NCBI GenBank assembly: GCA_947452005.1
Contig: CANGBC010000002.1
Span: 186,001 to 250,000, forward strand
Length of the DNA stretch: 64,000 bases
Source of the DNA: Beijerinckiaceae bacterium
Lineage (GTDB): Bacteria; Pseudomonadota; Alphaproteobacteria; Rhizobiales; Beijerinckiaceae
Reading direction: 5' to 3'
Below the pieces are notes generated by a model, which was not told where the DNA came from, searched no databases, and was given only the letters and a program-made list of their open reading frames with translations. This document shows, piece after piece, positions 28,881-37,766 of the stretch; positions within the stretch are counted from its first letter, which is position 1; every line of letters begins with the position of its first letter. A program made the translations under genes and the position numbers.

Positions 28881-28908
28881 AAAATATGCATTCCTCGAGC
28901 GGGTGCAA
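28881..28908 (-). promoter_or_regulatory. candidate sigma-70 promoter for the ornithine decarboxylase leader
   Basis: Minus strand TTGCAC (28903-28908), 16-nt spacer, TATTTT (28881-28886). Start would be near 28875. Confidence 0.4.
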
Positions 28909-29054
28909 GTGTTTTTTTAAGATCTGAACCTGAATCTTCACGGATCCTTTCCAGCCTGTTGCAAAAATCACAGCACAAGGCCACGGAAAGGCCGCTTGCA
29001 GCCCCGATGAAACGGGCTTAACCGATTTCTGAAGGCGCGCTCCTGCGCTCGCAC

Positions 29055-30620
29055 ATGAAGGCAAACATGCCGCATCTGACCCGCCGCGGACTTTCCTCGC
29101 TGCTCGCCGGCACAGCGCTCAGCCTGTCGGCCCTGCCGAGCGCATGGGCGCAAGCCCCACAGCAAAAGCCCGCGCGCTTTGCCTTTGAAGATGTCCAGCG
29201 CCGCGCCCGCGAGCTGTCAGCGGCACCCTTTGCGCCCGCCCCCGCTCTGCCAGATGCGATTCAGAAGCTCGACTACGAGACATGGCGCGACATCCGCTTC
29301 AAGCCAGATCGCGCAGCCCTTGGCGGCTCCGCCTTCCGCCTGCAGACCTTTCACCTGGGCCATCTCTATCGCCGCCCGGTCACGGTGAACCTGATCCGCG
29401 AGGGGATTGCGACGCCCATCCCCTATTCGCAGGGGCTGTTTGATTACGGCCGGGCGAAATTCGACAAGCCGCTGCCCGTCAATCTCGGCTTTGCGGGGTT
29501 CCGCCTCCATTATGCGCTGAATGATCCGCGTGTCTTTGACGAGGCGATTTCTTTTCTGGGCAGCAATGCCTTCCGCCTGCTTGGCCGCGGCCAGCGCTAT
29601 GGCTTGTCAGCGCAGGGCCTGTCGCTCAATGGCGGCACGGAAAGTGAAGAAAACCCGCAATTCATCGAATTCTGGGTCGAGTCGCCTGACGCCAATGCTG
29701 AACGAATGACATTTTATGCGCTGCTGGATGGCGAATCCATCACGGGTGCCTTCCGCTTTGATTTTGCGCCGGGCATTGATTCCGTGGTCGATATTTCTGC
29801 CACGCTCCATCCGCGCCGGCCCATCCACAAGCTGGGATTGGCGCCACTCTCCTCCATGTTCCTGACGGGCGAGAATGATCGACGCATCTCAGGCGATTGG
29901 CGCCCGGAGCTGCATGATTCCGATGGCCTGCTCATCAACACGGGTGCGGGCGAATGGCTGTGGCGGCCGCTGCGCAATCCGGCACGCCAGGAAATCTCGT
30001 CCTTCGTCGACCGCGACGTGAAGGGCTTTGGCCTGATGCAGCGCGACCGGACGTTTGAACATTATCAAGACCTCGACCTGTCCTATGAATTGCGCCCGTC
30101 CTATTGGATCGAGCCGCGCGAAGGCTGGGGCGAAGGCCGGATCGAATTGATCGAATCGCCCACCAAGGATGATGCGCAAAACAATGTCTTCGCCGCTTGG
30201 TTGCCCAATGCACCCATTGAGGCTGGCAAGCCGATCACCTTGTCCTGGCGCGTCACATCGAGCTTTGACATGCGCCGCCTGTCGCCCAATGGCCGCGCAG
30301 CCTCGACTTTCCAGACGCCACCGCGTGCCTTTGGTTCATCAGAACCCGTTTTGCCAGGCTCGCGCCGCTTCCTCATCGATTTTGCGGGTGGCGAATTGCG
30401 CTATTTCCAGACGCAGCCCGAGCTGGTGGAAATCGTCGCCTCAACGACGAGCGGCGAAATCACGCGCTCCTTTGTGCAAGTGAACCCGCAGACCGGCGGC
30501 TTCCGCGCCGCCTTTGATGTGCAGCTGGCACCGGGACAAAGCACAGACCTGCGCGCCTTTCTGCGCACCGGCTCGCGTGCCCTGACCGAAACATGGACCT
30601 TCCCGTGGCGCGCGGAATAA
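29055..30620 (+). CDS. opgG: periplasmic glucan biosynthesis protein, MdoG/OpgG family
   Basis: Needed for synthesis of osmoregulated periplasmic glucans. 521 aa. An N-terminal signal has TRRGLSSLLAGTALSLSALPSAWA, with two arginines that could suit Tat export as in OpgD. The MdoG domain (about 40-515) starts FAFEDVQRRARELS and shows the family motifs LDYETWRDIRF and EFWVESPD. ATG 29055 or 29067 could be the start. No opgH glucosyltransferase is next to it. Its stop overlaps the next start as TAATG. Confidence 0.92.
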   Translation: MKANMPHLTRRGLSSLLAGTALSLSALPSAWAQAPQQKPARFAFEDVQRRARELSAAPFAPAPALPDAIQKLDYETWRDIRFKPDRAALGGSAFRLQTFHLGHLYRRPVTVNLIREGIATPIPYSQGLFDYGRAKFDKPLPVNLGFAGFRLHYALNDPRVFDEAISFLGSNAFRLLGRGQRYGLSAQGLSLNGGTESEENPQFIEFWVESPDANAERMTFYALLDGESITGAFRFDFAPGIDSVVDISATLHPRRPIHKLGLAPLSSMFLTGENDRRISGDWRPELHDSDGLLINTGAGEWLWRPLRNPARQEISSFVDRDVKGFGLMQRDRTFEHYQDLDLSYELRPSYWIEPREGWGEGRIELIESPTKDDAQNNVFAAWLPNAPIEAGKPITLSWRVTSSFDMRRLSPNGRAASTFQTPPRAFGSSEPVLPGSRRFLIDFAGGELRYFQTQPELVEIVASTTSGEITRSFVQVNPQTGGFRAAFDVQLAPGQSTDLRAFLRTGSRALTETWTFPWRAE

Positions 30621-31069
30621 TGACGAAAGCCATAATCCGGAAAGCCCACCTGTCTGATCTCGACCGCGTGGAAGAGATCGAATGGAGCGTGTTTGAGTCT
30701 GACCAGCTCTCGCGCCAATCTCTGCGCCGCTATATGCAAGTCGCCTCCGCAGCCATGATCGTGGCGCAAGAGGATAAAACCACCACGGGCTATGCGCTGG
30801 TGGGTTTTCGCAAAGGCTCGACGATCGGGCGGCTTTACTCTATTGCCGTCGACAAGGCCTGCGCGGGGCGCGGCGTTGGCCGATTGCTGCTGGATGCCAG
30901 CGAACAGGCCGCGAAGACGCGCAAATGCAAACGGTTCGCCTTGGAAGTGCGCGCCGACAACAAGCGCGCGATCAAGCTCTACAAGAAAAATGATTATGTG
31001 CTGATCGGGCGCGAAGACGATTGGTATGAAGACGGCGGGACGGCGCTGAAATTCGAGAAAGCGCTTTAA
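30620..31069 (+). CDS. GNAT-family N-acetyltransferase, RimI-like
   Basis: 149 aa from ATG 30620, coupled to opgG by TAATG. The ORF-track start lies 27 bp inside opgG. The acetyl-CoA motif A reads IAVDKACAGRGVGRLLLDASEQAAKTRKC, and the C-terminal RAIKLYKKNDYV is typical of RimI-like enzymes. The acceptor (protein N-terminus or small molecule) is unknown. The 3' end overlaps the convergent creatininase-family gene by 4 bp. Confidence 0.87.
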   Translation: MTKAIIRKAHLSDLDRVEEIEWSVFESDQLSRQSLRRYMQVASAAMIVAQEDKTTTGYALVGFRKGSTIGRLYSIAVDKACAGRGVGRLLLDASEQAAKTRKCKRFALEVRADNKRAIKLYKKNDYVLIGREDDWYEDGGTALKFEKAL

Positions 31070-31872
31070 TCAAGCGGCCCGTCGACGAGGCGCGCGAGAT
31101 CAAAAGCCTCGATATCCTGCAACAACTCAATGAAAGCGGTTGCGCCATAATCGGCGCTGGCTTCGCCCTTTTCCAAGCTCGCGTCATGCGCATTGCCCAT
31201 CGCGCCTGAGGGCGACAAATCCTGCGACATCCAGCCAAAGCCGACACCGTGATGCGCGCGCAGCCATGTGAAGGAGCGCTCCATTTCAGCATTGGCGCTG
31301 GGAAAATCCGCCAGCTCTTCATCGCGCACCAGATCCGGGCGATAGGCCAGCATCAATGAGGTTTCGATATCACCGCCATGAATGCCATGCGCGCGCTCTT
31401 GGCTCGTGAAAAGATCGTCCGGATAGCCAAAGCGCGTCCACGAACAGATGACGACCAGCATGGTAAAGCGGCGGCGCAATTCGCGCGCGACATGATCCAT
31501 CACCGCGACATTGCCGCCATGTGAATTGAGCAAGATCATTTTGCGCACGCCCGCGCGATGCAGGCTCTCGCCGATCTCGATCCAGGCGCGGGTGGCCGTC
31601 TCTGCCGACAAGGTCAGCGTGCCGGGAAAAGAATTATGCTCGTCGGACTTGCCAATCGTCTGGATGGGCAGGAAGAGCACGGGCGATTCATCGGGCAGGC
31701 GATGGATGACCCGCTCCAGATAGCCTTCCATGATGAATGTATCGGTACCCAGCGGCAGATGCGGCCCGTGCTGCTCGACAGCCGCCACCGGCAGGACGGC
31801 GATGATCTTCTCCATATTGAGGGAGTCGAAATCAGTCCAGGCAAGTTCGGTCCAGAAATGAGTAGGCAGCAT
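31066..31872 (-). CDS. creatininase-family amidohydrolase
   Basis: 268-aa metal-dependent amidase. Conserved metal-site motifs are VEQHGPHLPLGTDTFI near the N-terminus, LNSHGGN (about residue 120) and GIHGGDIETSLML (about 170). The family includes creatininase and pyrimidine-deformylase-type enzymes such as ArfB, so the substrate is uncertain. It lies next to an ABC importer of the NMT1/THI5 class, with a repeat between them, which could point to an amide or pyrimidine-like substrate. Confidence 0.86.
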   Translation of the reverse strand: MLPTHFWTELAWTDFDSLNMEKIIAVLPVAAVEQHGPHLPLGTDTFIMEGYLERVIHRLPDESPVLFLPIQTIGKSDEHNSFPGTLTLSAETATRAWIEIGESLHRAGVRKMILLNSHGGNVAVMDHVARELRRRFTMLVVICSWTRFGYPDDLFTSQERAHGIHGGDIETSLMLAYRPDLVRDEELADFPSANAEMERSFTWLRAHHGVGFGWMSQDLSPSGAMGNAHDASLEKGEASADYGATAFIELLQDIEAFDLARLVDGPLD

Positions 31873-31905
31873 GGGCGGGAGACCTTTCGGGGAAACCTAT
31901 ATCAC

Positions 31906-32029
31906 ACCCTCTCCCAGAGGGAGAGGGTCGCTCGCGAAGCGAGCGGGGTGAGGGGTTACACTGCATGCCGAATGGGCGTAACCCCTCATCCGGCTGCTGC
32001 GCAGCCACCTTCTCCCTCTGGGAGAAGGT
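31906..32029. repeat. intergenic inverted repeat (family B)
   Basis: CCCTCTCCCAGAGGGAGAGGGTCGCTCGCGAAGCGAGCGGGGTGAGGGGTTA is followed by its imperfect inversion TAACCCCTCATCCGGCTGCTGCGCAGCCACCTTCTCCC. The unit contains nested smaller hairpins. It fills most of the gap between the creatininase-family gene and the ABC importer. Confidence 0.85.
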
Positions 32030-32099
32030 ATGCCCACCGCGCGGTATCTGGACTTTGCGGCCCGGAGCGCCACATTAGGCAGAGACACGGAGTGGGTGG

Positions 32100-33086
32100 A
32101 TGCAGACGGCAATTCGGGCATTGGTCATTTTTCTGGCAGGCAGCCTGTCGGCCCAAGCCGCCGACAAAGTGCGTTTCGGCACGAATTGGCTCGCACAGGC
32201 CGAACATGGCGGATTCTATCAGGCCGTCGCTGACGGCACTTATGCCAAATTCGGGTTGGACGTGGAGATCATCCAAGGCGGACCGCAATCCAACACCCGC
32301 CTCATGCTGCCCACAGGCCGCCTCGAATTCGTCATGGGCGGCAATATGATTCAGGCCTTTGCCGCTGTTGAGCAAGATGTGCCGACCATTGTGGTGGCCG
32401 CCATGTTCCAGAAAGACCCACAAGTCTTCATGTCGCATCCGGGCCAAGGCCACGACACATTCAAAGACCTCGTTGGCGCGCCGATCTATCTGGGCAAGGA
32501 TTTCGTCGCCGCCTCCTTTCCATGGTTCAAAATGGAATATGGATTCCGCGACGCCGACCTGCGCCCCTATAATTTTAATGCAGGCCCCTTCATCGCCAAC
32601 AAGCAATCGGCGCAGCAAGGCTATGTGACAGCCGAGCCCTTCGCGATTGAAAAGCAGGCGGGCTTCAAGCCCAATGTCTTCCTGCTCGCTGATTACGGTT
32701 TCGATACTTATTCCACGACCATTGAGACGCGCAGCGATCTGATCGCCAAGAACCCGGACCTCGTGCAGCGCTTTGTTGATGCGTCGATCATCGGCTGGGT
32801 GAATTATCTCAAAGGCGACAATGAAAAAGCCAATGCGCTCATCCGCCGCGACAATCCCGACATGAGCGCGGAACAGATCGCCTATTCCATCGCCAAGATG
32901 AAAGAATATGGCATTGTCGATTCCGGCGACAGCAAGACGCTGGGCGTGGGCGCCATGACGGATGCGCGGCAGAAGAGCTTCTTCGACAAAATGGTGAAAT
33001 CAGGCGTGGTGAAAGCCTCGCTTGATTATCGCCGCGCCTATACATTGCGCTTCGTCAACAAAAGCGTCGGTGTGGAGACGAAGTGA
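32100..33086 (+). CDS. ABC transporter substrate-binding protein, NMT1/THI5-like
   Basis: Periplasmic binding protein of 328 aa with signal peptide (cleavage near AQA-ADKV). KVRFGTNWLAQAEHGGFYQAVADG is typical of the NMT1/SsuA/ThiY class that binds pyrimidines, sulfonates or nitrate-like compounds. It is the first gene of a complete importer (binding protein, ATPase, permease) joined by overlapping stop/start codons. Start ATG 32100 follows GGAGTGGGTGG. The ligand is not determined; the neighbouring creatininase-family gene hints at a pyrimidine or cyclic amide. Confidence 0.88.
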   Translation: MQTAIRALVIFLAGSLSAQAADKVRFGTNWLAQAEHGGFYQAVADGTYAKFGLDVEIIQGGPQSNTRLMLPTGRLEFVMGGNMIQAFAAVEQDVPTIVVAAMFQKDPQVFMSHPGQGHDTFKDLVGAPIYLGKDFVAASFPWFKMEYGFRDADLRPYNFNAGPFIANKQSAQQGYVTAEPFAIEKQAGFKPNVFLLADYGFDTYSTTIETRSDLIAKNPDLVQRFVDASIIGWVNYLKGDNEKANALIRRDNPDMSAEQIAYSIAKMKEYGIVDSGDSKTLGVGAMTDARQKSFFDKMVKSGVVKASLDYRRAYTLRFVNKSVGVETK

Positions 33087-33826
33087 GCCTGCTGTCTTTA
33101 AGCCAGATCGGAAAGACCTTTCCAAACGGCACGCGCGCGCTCGACCAGCTGGATCTGGCCGTGTCGCGCGGCGACTTCATTTCGCTGCTCGGGCCTTCCG
33201 GTTGCGGCAAATCAACAGCTCTGCGCCTGATCGCAGGCCTCGAGCGCGCTGACAGCGGCACGCTGACATGGGATGAGGCCAAGCCCGACATTGGCTTTGT
33301 CTTTCAAGATCCCACACTCATGCCTTGGGCCAATGTCTTCGACAATGTGTTTCTGCCACTGCGCCTGAAAGGCGTGACGCGCGCAGATGCCACGCCCAAA
33401 ATCATGGATGCATTGACACGCGTCGGGCTCGGCGATTTCGCGGACAGCTTCCCGCGCGAATTGTCGGGCGGCATGAAAATGCGCGCCTCCATTGCGCGCG
33501 CCTTGGTGCTGCGCCCCGCGCTCCTGCTGATGGACGAGCCGTTTGCGGCGCTTGATGAGATCACGCGTCTCAAACTCAATCGCGACCTGCTGGAGCTGCA
33601 AGCCGAGCTTGGCATGACCGTGATCTTTGTCACGCACTCGGTTTATGAGAGCGCCTATCTGTCGAGCCGCATTTGCGTCTTTTCCAACAGGCCGGGGCAC
33701 ATCATCGAAACCATTGACGTCGGCCCGTCTGGCCCGCGTGGCGAAGAGTTTCGTCTCACCAGCGCCTATCTCGAAACATGCCAGCGCGCATCCGCCGCGC
33801 TCGAACAGGCGATGGAGCGCGCATGA
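33083..33826 (+). CDS. ABC transporter ATP-binding protein
   Basis: 247-aa ATPase of the SsuB/TauB/ThiZ class. Walker A GPSGCGKST, Q-loop FQDPTLMPW, signature LSGGMKMRASIARAL, Walker B LLLMDEPFAALDE and H-loop VTHS are all intact. It starts with GTG overlapping the upstream stop (GTGA) and ends overlapping the permease start (ATGA). Confidence 0.95.
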   Translation: MSLLSLSQIGKTFPNGTRALDQLDLAVSRGDFISLLGPSGCGKSTALRLIAGLERADSGTLTWDEAKPDIGFVFQDPTLMPWANVFDNVFLPLRLKGVTRADATPKIMDALTRVGLGDFADSFPRELSGGMKMRASIARALVLRPALLLMDEPFAALDEITRLKLNRDLLELQAELGMTVIFVTHSVYESAYLSSRICVFSNRPGHIIETIDVGPSGPRGEEFRLTSAYLETCQRASAALEQAMERA

Positions 33827-34596
33827 AAACCGCACGCATCTTGCCCCTTCTGACCTTTGTCGCGCTGTTGCTCGGCTGGGAAGCGCTCGTCCACATCCAG
33901 AACATTCCCGCCTATGTGCTGCCAGCCCCCTCGCGCATCTTTGTCGCGCTGCGCGAAGATTGGGAGCTTTTGTCAGCGGCCCTTTTCGTCACATTGAAGA
34001 TCACGGTTCTCGCGCTGGCCTTGGCTACAGGCATTGGTGTGGCGCTGGCCATTCTGTTTGCACAATCGACCTGGCTGGAGCGCACGTTCTTTCCCATCGC
34101 TGTCATTTTGCAAGTGACGCCGATCATTGCCATTGCGCCTCTGCTGCTGATTTATCTCGACGCTGGCACAGCGGTGCTGGCTTGCGCCTTTCTCGTCGCG
34201 TTCTTTCCGATCCTCTCTAATACTGCGCTGGGGCTCTCATCCACCGATCACAATCTGCGCGATCTGTTTGATCTTTACGGTGCCTCGCGCTGGCAGCAGA
34301 TGCGCTTGCTGCGCCTGCCCTCCGCGCTGCCCTATTTTCTGGGCGGGCTTCGCATTGCAGGCGGACTGGCGCTGATTGGCGCGATTGCCGCCGAGATTGC
34401 CGCGGGCGCTTCGGGCCAAGGCGCGGGCCTGGCCTATCGCATTTTGGAAGCGGGCTACAGGCTCAACATCCCGCGCATGTTTGCGGCCCTGGTGCTGATC
34501 TCGGTCGCGGGTATCGCCATCTGGCTTGCTCTCGAATTTGTGAGCACCAGACTGCTGGCGCGTTGGCATGAGTCCACCCGCGCGCGCAGCCCCTGA
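33823..34596 (+). CDS. ABC transporter permease
   Basis: 257 aa from ATG 33823, coupled to the ATPase gene by ATGA; the ORF-track start is 45 bp inside that gene. Six predicted membrane helices. The EAA-type coupling loop reads DLFDLYGASRWQQMRLLRLPSALPYFLGGLRIA. It forms the membrane channel of the NMT1-type importer together with the two upstream genes. Confidence 0.93.
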   Translation: MKTARILPLLTFVALLLGWEALVHIQNIPAYVLPAPSRIFVALREDWELLSAALFVTLKITVLALALATGIGVALAILFAQSTWLERTFFPIAVILQVTPIIAIAPLLLIYLDAGTAVLACAFLVAFFPILSNTALGLSSTDHNLRDLFDLYGASRWQQMRLLRLPSALPYFLGGLRIAGGLALIGAIAAEIAAGASGQGAGLAYRILEAGYRLNIPRMFAALVLISVAGIAIWLALEFVSTRLLARWHESTRARSP

Positions 34597-34670
34597 CCCA
34601 ATCGGCATTTGCACAGACGCGCCATTTATGATGCGCTGGCACAAGAGGAAACGCTTGGGAGAAACCGCAC

Positions 34671-35651
34671 ATGGTTCGCCAATTTAATCGTCGTCATTTC
34701 ACCGCCCTGCTGGGGGCTGCCGCTGTGTCGACGCCCGCGCTCGCGCAAACCGCGTCTTGGCCAACCAAACCCATCCGCCTGATCCTGCCCTTTGGTGCGG
34801 GCGGCGTGGCTGATATTACCGCGCGCATCGTCACGGAGCGTCTGGGCGACAAGCTTGGACAGCGCTTTGTCATTGAGAACCAGCCCGGCCCCGGCGGCAT
34901 CAATGCCGCGCGCGCTGTTCTGTCGGGCAGCGCAGATGGATATACATTGGCGCTGTTTTCCAATGGTACCGCCGTCAGCGTGAACATGTTCAAGGAATTG
35001 CGCTTCGATCCGGTGAAAGATTTCACACCTGTTTCGACGCTCGGCTTCTTCGATTTCATTCTGGCGACCGATGCCAAGACGCGTTATCAGACGCTGAAAG
35101 ATTTCATCGATTACGGAAAAGCCAATCCGGGCAAGATGAATGTTGGCACAGTGATCGTGGGTTCGACGCAGAATCTGTCGGCTGAATTGCTGAAGTCGAT
35201 GACGGGGCTCGATTTCCGCATTGTGCCCTTCCGCAACACACCCGACCTTATGCTGTCGCTGACGCGCGGCGATGTCGATCTGATGATCGATTCCTATTCT
35301 TCGCTGAAGAGCATGATCGACGACAAGCAAGTGCGTGCGCTGGCCTCCTCTGGCCCGACGCGCTCACCCGTTACGCCCAATCTGCCCACAGCTGCAGAAG
35401 CTGGCGTGCCGGGCTATGATGTCACATCCTGGAACGCGATCTTTGCGCCCACAGGCACGCCCGCTGACGTGATTGCAAAAATGCAAAAAGCAATCGGCGA
35501 AGTGCTGGCAGAAGACGAGATCAAGCGTAAGCTTCTCGACCTTGGCATCGAAGCCAAAGCCGCCACGGGCACCGAATTGGCGAAGCGGCTGGATGCGGAC
35601 ATCGTCAAATGGGGCGAGGTGATCGCCAAGGCGAATATCCCGAAGAACTGA
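34671..35651 (+). CDS. TctC/Bug-family tricarboxylate-transporter-type binding protein
   Basis: Periplasmic protein of 326 aa with a signal that could be Tat (RRHFTALLGAAAVSTPALAQ). Domain features are PTKPIRLILPFGAGGVADITARI, ENQPGPGG and GYDVTSWNAIFAPTGTP. Bug proteins bind carboxylates, nicotinate or amino acids for TctAB permeases. No tctA or tctB is present nearby, so it is an orphan. It is followed 26 bp later by a hydroxyacid dehydrogenase gene, suggesting a 2-hydroxy or 2-oxo acid ligand. Confidence 0.9.
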   Translation: MVRQFNRRHFTALLGAAAVSTPALAQTASWPTKPIRLILPFGAGGVADITARIVTERLGDKLGQRFVIENQPGPGGINAARAVLSGSADGYTLALFSNGTAVSVNMFKELRFDPVKDFTPVSTLGFFDFILATDAKTRYQTLKDFIDYGKANPGKMNVGTVIVGSTQNLSAELLKSMTGLDFRIVPFRNTPDLMLSLTRGDVDLMIDSYSSLKSMIDDKQVRALASSGPTRSPVTPNLPTAAEAGVPGYDVTSWNAIFAPTGTPADVIAKMQKAIGEVLAEDEIKRKLLDLGIEAKAATGTELAKRLDADIVKWGEVIAKANIPKN

Positions 35652-35677
35652 CAGGGTCGAGACAAGGAGAGAGGCGC

Positions 35678-36664
35678 ATGACTGAAATTCTGATGCCGGT
35701 GCGTCTCTCCGATTCCATCGCTGCCACGCTTGCGAGCCGCTACACGTTGCATCGCCTGTGGGAGGCGAAAGATCAGCAAACCCTGCTGGCTGACATTGCG
35801 CCACGCATTGAGGCGATTGTCACAGCTGGCTCCATTCTGGCCAGCGGCATGTCTTTCATGGTCGATGCGGCTTTCATTCAGCGCTTTCCCAAGCTGAAAC
35901 TCATCGCCAATCACGGCGTGGGCTATGACACGATTGATGCCGCTTTTGCGGCGACACGCGGGATCATGGTCACCAATACGCCCGATGTACTGACCGAGGA
36001 GACCGCCGACACGGCCTTTGGCTTGGTGCTCAACACCGTTCGCGAATTCCCCGCCGCTGAGCGTTACCTGCGCGCGGGCCAATGGCTGGGCGGCCCCTAC
36101 CGGCTGACCGCCAGTCTGCGCGGCAATACCATGGGCATTCTCGGTCTGGGCCGCATCGGCAAGGCGATCGCCAAACGCGGCGAGGCGTTCGGGCTCAGAA
36201 TCGCCTATTGCGGACGCAGCCAGCAGGCCGATGTCGACTACCCCTATTACGCAACGCCACAGGCGCTGGCGGCCGCGTGTGACATTCTGGTGGTGGCCGC
36301 ACCGGGTGGTGTGCAGACACGCAATATCATTGACGCTGAAGTGCTCAAGGCGTTGGGGCCACGTGGTTTTCTTATCAATATCGCGCGCGGCACGCTGGTC
36401 GATGAACCCGCCCTGATTGCCGCCTTGCGTGATGGCACGATAGCGGGTGCGGGGCTTGATGTGTTTGCGCAAGAGCCCAAAGTGCCAGACGCTTTCTTGT
36501 CTTTGGACAATGTGGTGCTGCTCCCCCATGTCGGCTCGGCCAGCATTGAGACGCGTCAGGCCATGGCCGATTTGTTGATTGCCAATGTCGATGCCTATGC
36601 AACGGGAGGCCAATTGCTGACGCCTGTGGCTGAGTGCATGCTTGCTCGTCCGCCTGAGCAATGA
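35678..36664 (+). CDS. D-2-hydroxyacid dehydrogenase (NAD(P)-dependent)
   Basis: 328 aa from ATG 35678 with AAGGAGAG upstream; the ORF-track start lies inside tctC. The Rossmann motif LGLGRIGKAIAKRG (about residue 150), catalytic Arg region NIARGTLVDEPAL, Glu and the His in LLPHVGSASIETRQAM are in place. It resembles glyoxylate/hydroxypyruvate or 2-ketogluconate reductases. Probably cotranscribed with the upstream binding-protein gene to metabolise its ligand. Confidence 0.92.
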   Translation: MTEILMPVRLSDSIAATLASRYTLHRLWEAKDQQTLLADIAPRIEAIVTAGSILASGMSFMVDAAFIQRFPKLKLIANHGVGYDTIDAAFAATRGIMVTNTPDVLTEETADTAFGLVLNTVREFPAAERYLRAGQWLGGPYRLTASLRGNTMGILGLGRIGKAIAKRGEAFGLRIAYCGRSQQADVDYPYYATPQALAAACDILVVAAPGGVQTRNIIDAEVLKALGPRGFLINIARGTLVDEPALIAALRDGTIAGAGLDVFAQEPKVPDAFLSLDNVVLLPHVGSASIETRQAMADLLIANVDAYATGGQLLTPVAECMLARPPEQ

Positions 36665-36703
36665 TAGCGGACGATAGATCAAGCCTCGCCGGAGACGTGC
36701 CCC

Positions 36704-37147
36704 ATGAAATTGTCGAGCCCAAGCGCCCTTTATGCCGCGCTGATCTCGGCTGCCCTTTTGTCGGGCCCCACGCAGGCGCAAAACCTGCTGGATCCCGCGC
36801 CCTTGGGCGCTCCCAATGATACACGCCTGCGCGCTGCACCAGCGGCCGTGGCCGTTGCGGCGGCGCGTCCCGTCAATGATCCGCCGGGCCGCTATGCCCC
36901 TCTGCGGGAAGGCAAGAAAGACACCGGCTGCATGATCACGCTGGAGGCCTCGCGCAAAGCCCAGCTCGCGCCTGCCTGCCGCGACCAGGGGCTGGTGGTG
37001 TTTGATCCCATCAATTGGCTGATGGAGCGCGGCCGCCTCGGCCTGACGGCTCGCAAAGGCCATAAGGCCTGGTTCGACCGCCAGACCGATGGCACCTGGC
37101 TGCGCGACCCGAAAGAAGGGAAAACCCTGATTTTACGGCTGATTTGA
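36704..37147 (+). CDS. secreted AprI/Inh (Omp19-like) family protein
   Basis: 147 aa with signal peptide (cleavage near TQA-QNL) and GGAG upstream of ATG 36704. The C-terminal domain (about 70-147) has CMITLEASRKAQLAPACRDQGLVVFDP with a likely disulfide, as in protease-inhibitor Inh domains of Brucella Omp19 and relatives. No Cys follows the signal peptide, so it is not a lipoprotein. It may inhibit a protease, but no protease is adjacent. Confidence 0.65.
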   Translation: MKLSSPSALYAALISAALLSGPTQAQNLLDPAPLGAPNDTRLRAAPAAVAVAAARPVNDPPGRYAPLREGKKDTGCMITLEASRKAQLAPACRDQGLVVFDPINWLMERGRLGLTARKGHKAWFDRQTDGTWLRDPKEGKTLILRLI

Positions 37148-37347
37148 AAAGTTAACGCGCAAAATCAAGCATTTCTTACTACTTTCAGTCATTTAGCCCA
37201 ATAATGAGAGGGCGCGCGTTAAAGATATGGGCATTTTTGGCCCATAAAGCCCCCTGAGCGGCCCATTGCTGCCTTTTTCTCGCCGCACCGCACAATGAAA
37301 ACCCTGCCCGCAGCCACATGATGGACTGCGTGAGCCCAGGAGTTCCA

Positions 37348-37722
37348 TTGAAACCTATTTTGCGCGCGGCCCTGGTTTCGGCCGCACTTTTTGCTCCCGT
37401 CTTGTTTGACGGGGCCGCCCATGCGCAGAGCTGGACCGGCAAGGCATCTTTTTATTCGCATGGCACTCGCACAGCGAGCGGCTCTCGTTTTCAACCAAGT
37501 GCTTTGACAGCCGCGCATCGCAGCCTGCCCTTTGGCACGGTGTTGCGCGTCACCAATCTCGCCAATCAGCGCAGCATCATGGTGACCGTGAATGATCGCG
37601 GCCCCTTTGTGCGCGGGCGCATTCTTGATGTGTCCTCCGGTGCTGCTGATGCGCTGGGTTTTCGTGGCGCAGGCGTTGCGCAAGTGCGGATCGAAAAACT
37701 CGATCGCAGCGCATCTCTCTAA
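37348..37722 (+). CDS. RlpA-like septal/cell-wall protein (double-psi beta-barrel)
   Basis: 124 aa from a TTG start at 37348, chosen because AGGAG lies 5 nt upstream; the ORF-track ATG 37318 has no such site. Signal peptide ends AAHA-QSW. The domain shows [32 protein letters not shown] and the conserved [20 protein letters not shown]. RlpA proteins cleave denuded glycan strands at the septum. There is no SPOR domain, so it is a minimal version. Confidence 0.88.
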   Translation: MKPILRAALVSAALFAPVLFDGAAHAQSWTGKASFYSHGTRTASGSRFQPSALTAAHRSLPFGTVLRVTNLANQRSIMVTVNDRGPFVRGRILDVSSGAADALGFRGAGVAQVRIEKLDRSASL

Positions 37723-37729
37723 AATGCAA

Positions 37730-37759
37730 ACAGCCCCTCATGTTTCCATGAGGGGCTGT
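37730..37759. terminator. bidirectional hairpin terminator
   Basis: 13-bp perfect stem ACAGCCCCTCATG / CATGAGGGGCTGT with loop TTTC, between the convergent RlpA-like and binding-protein genes. Confidence 0.85.
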
Positions 37760-37766
37760 GCTTGTT

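Noticed and set aside
28693-29064. 123-aa minus-strand ORF upstream of ornithine decarboxylase as a full protein gene
   Set aside because: Extends across the probable promoter and has no domain. Only its later Arg/Lys-rich part could be a leader peptide, which is noted as a finding instead.
35414-37063. 549-aa minus-strand ORF
   Set aside because: Antisense to the hydroxyacid dehydrogenase and parts of neighbouring genes; no family features.
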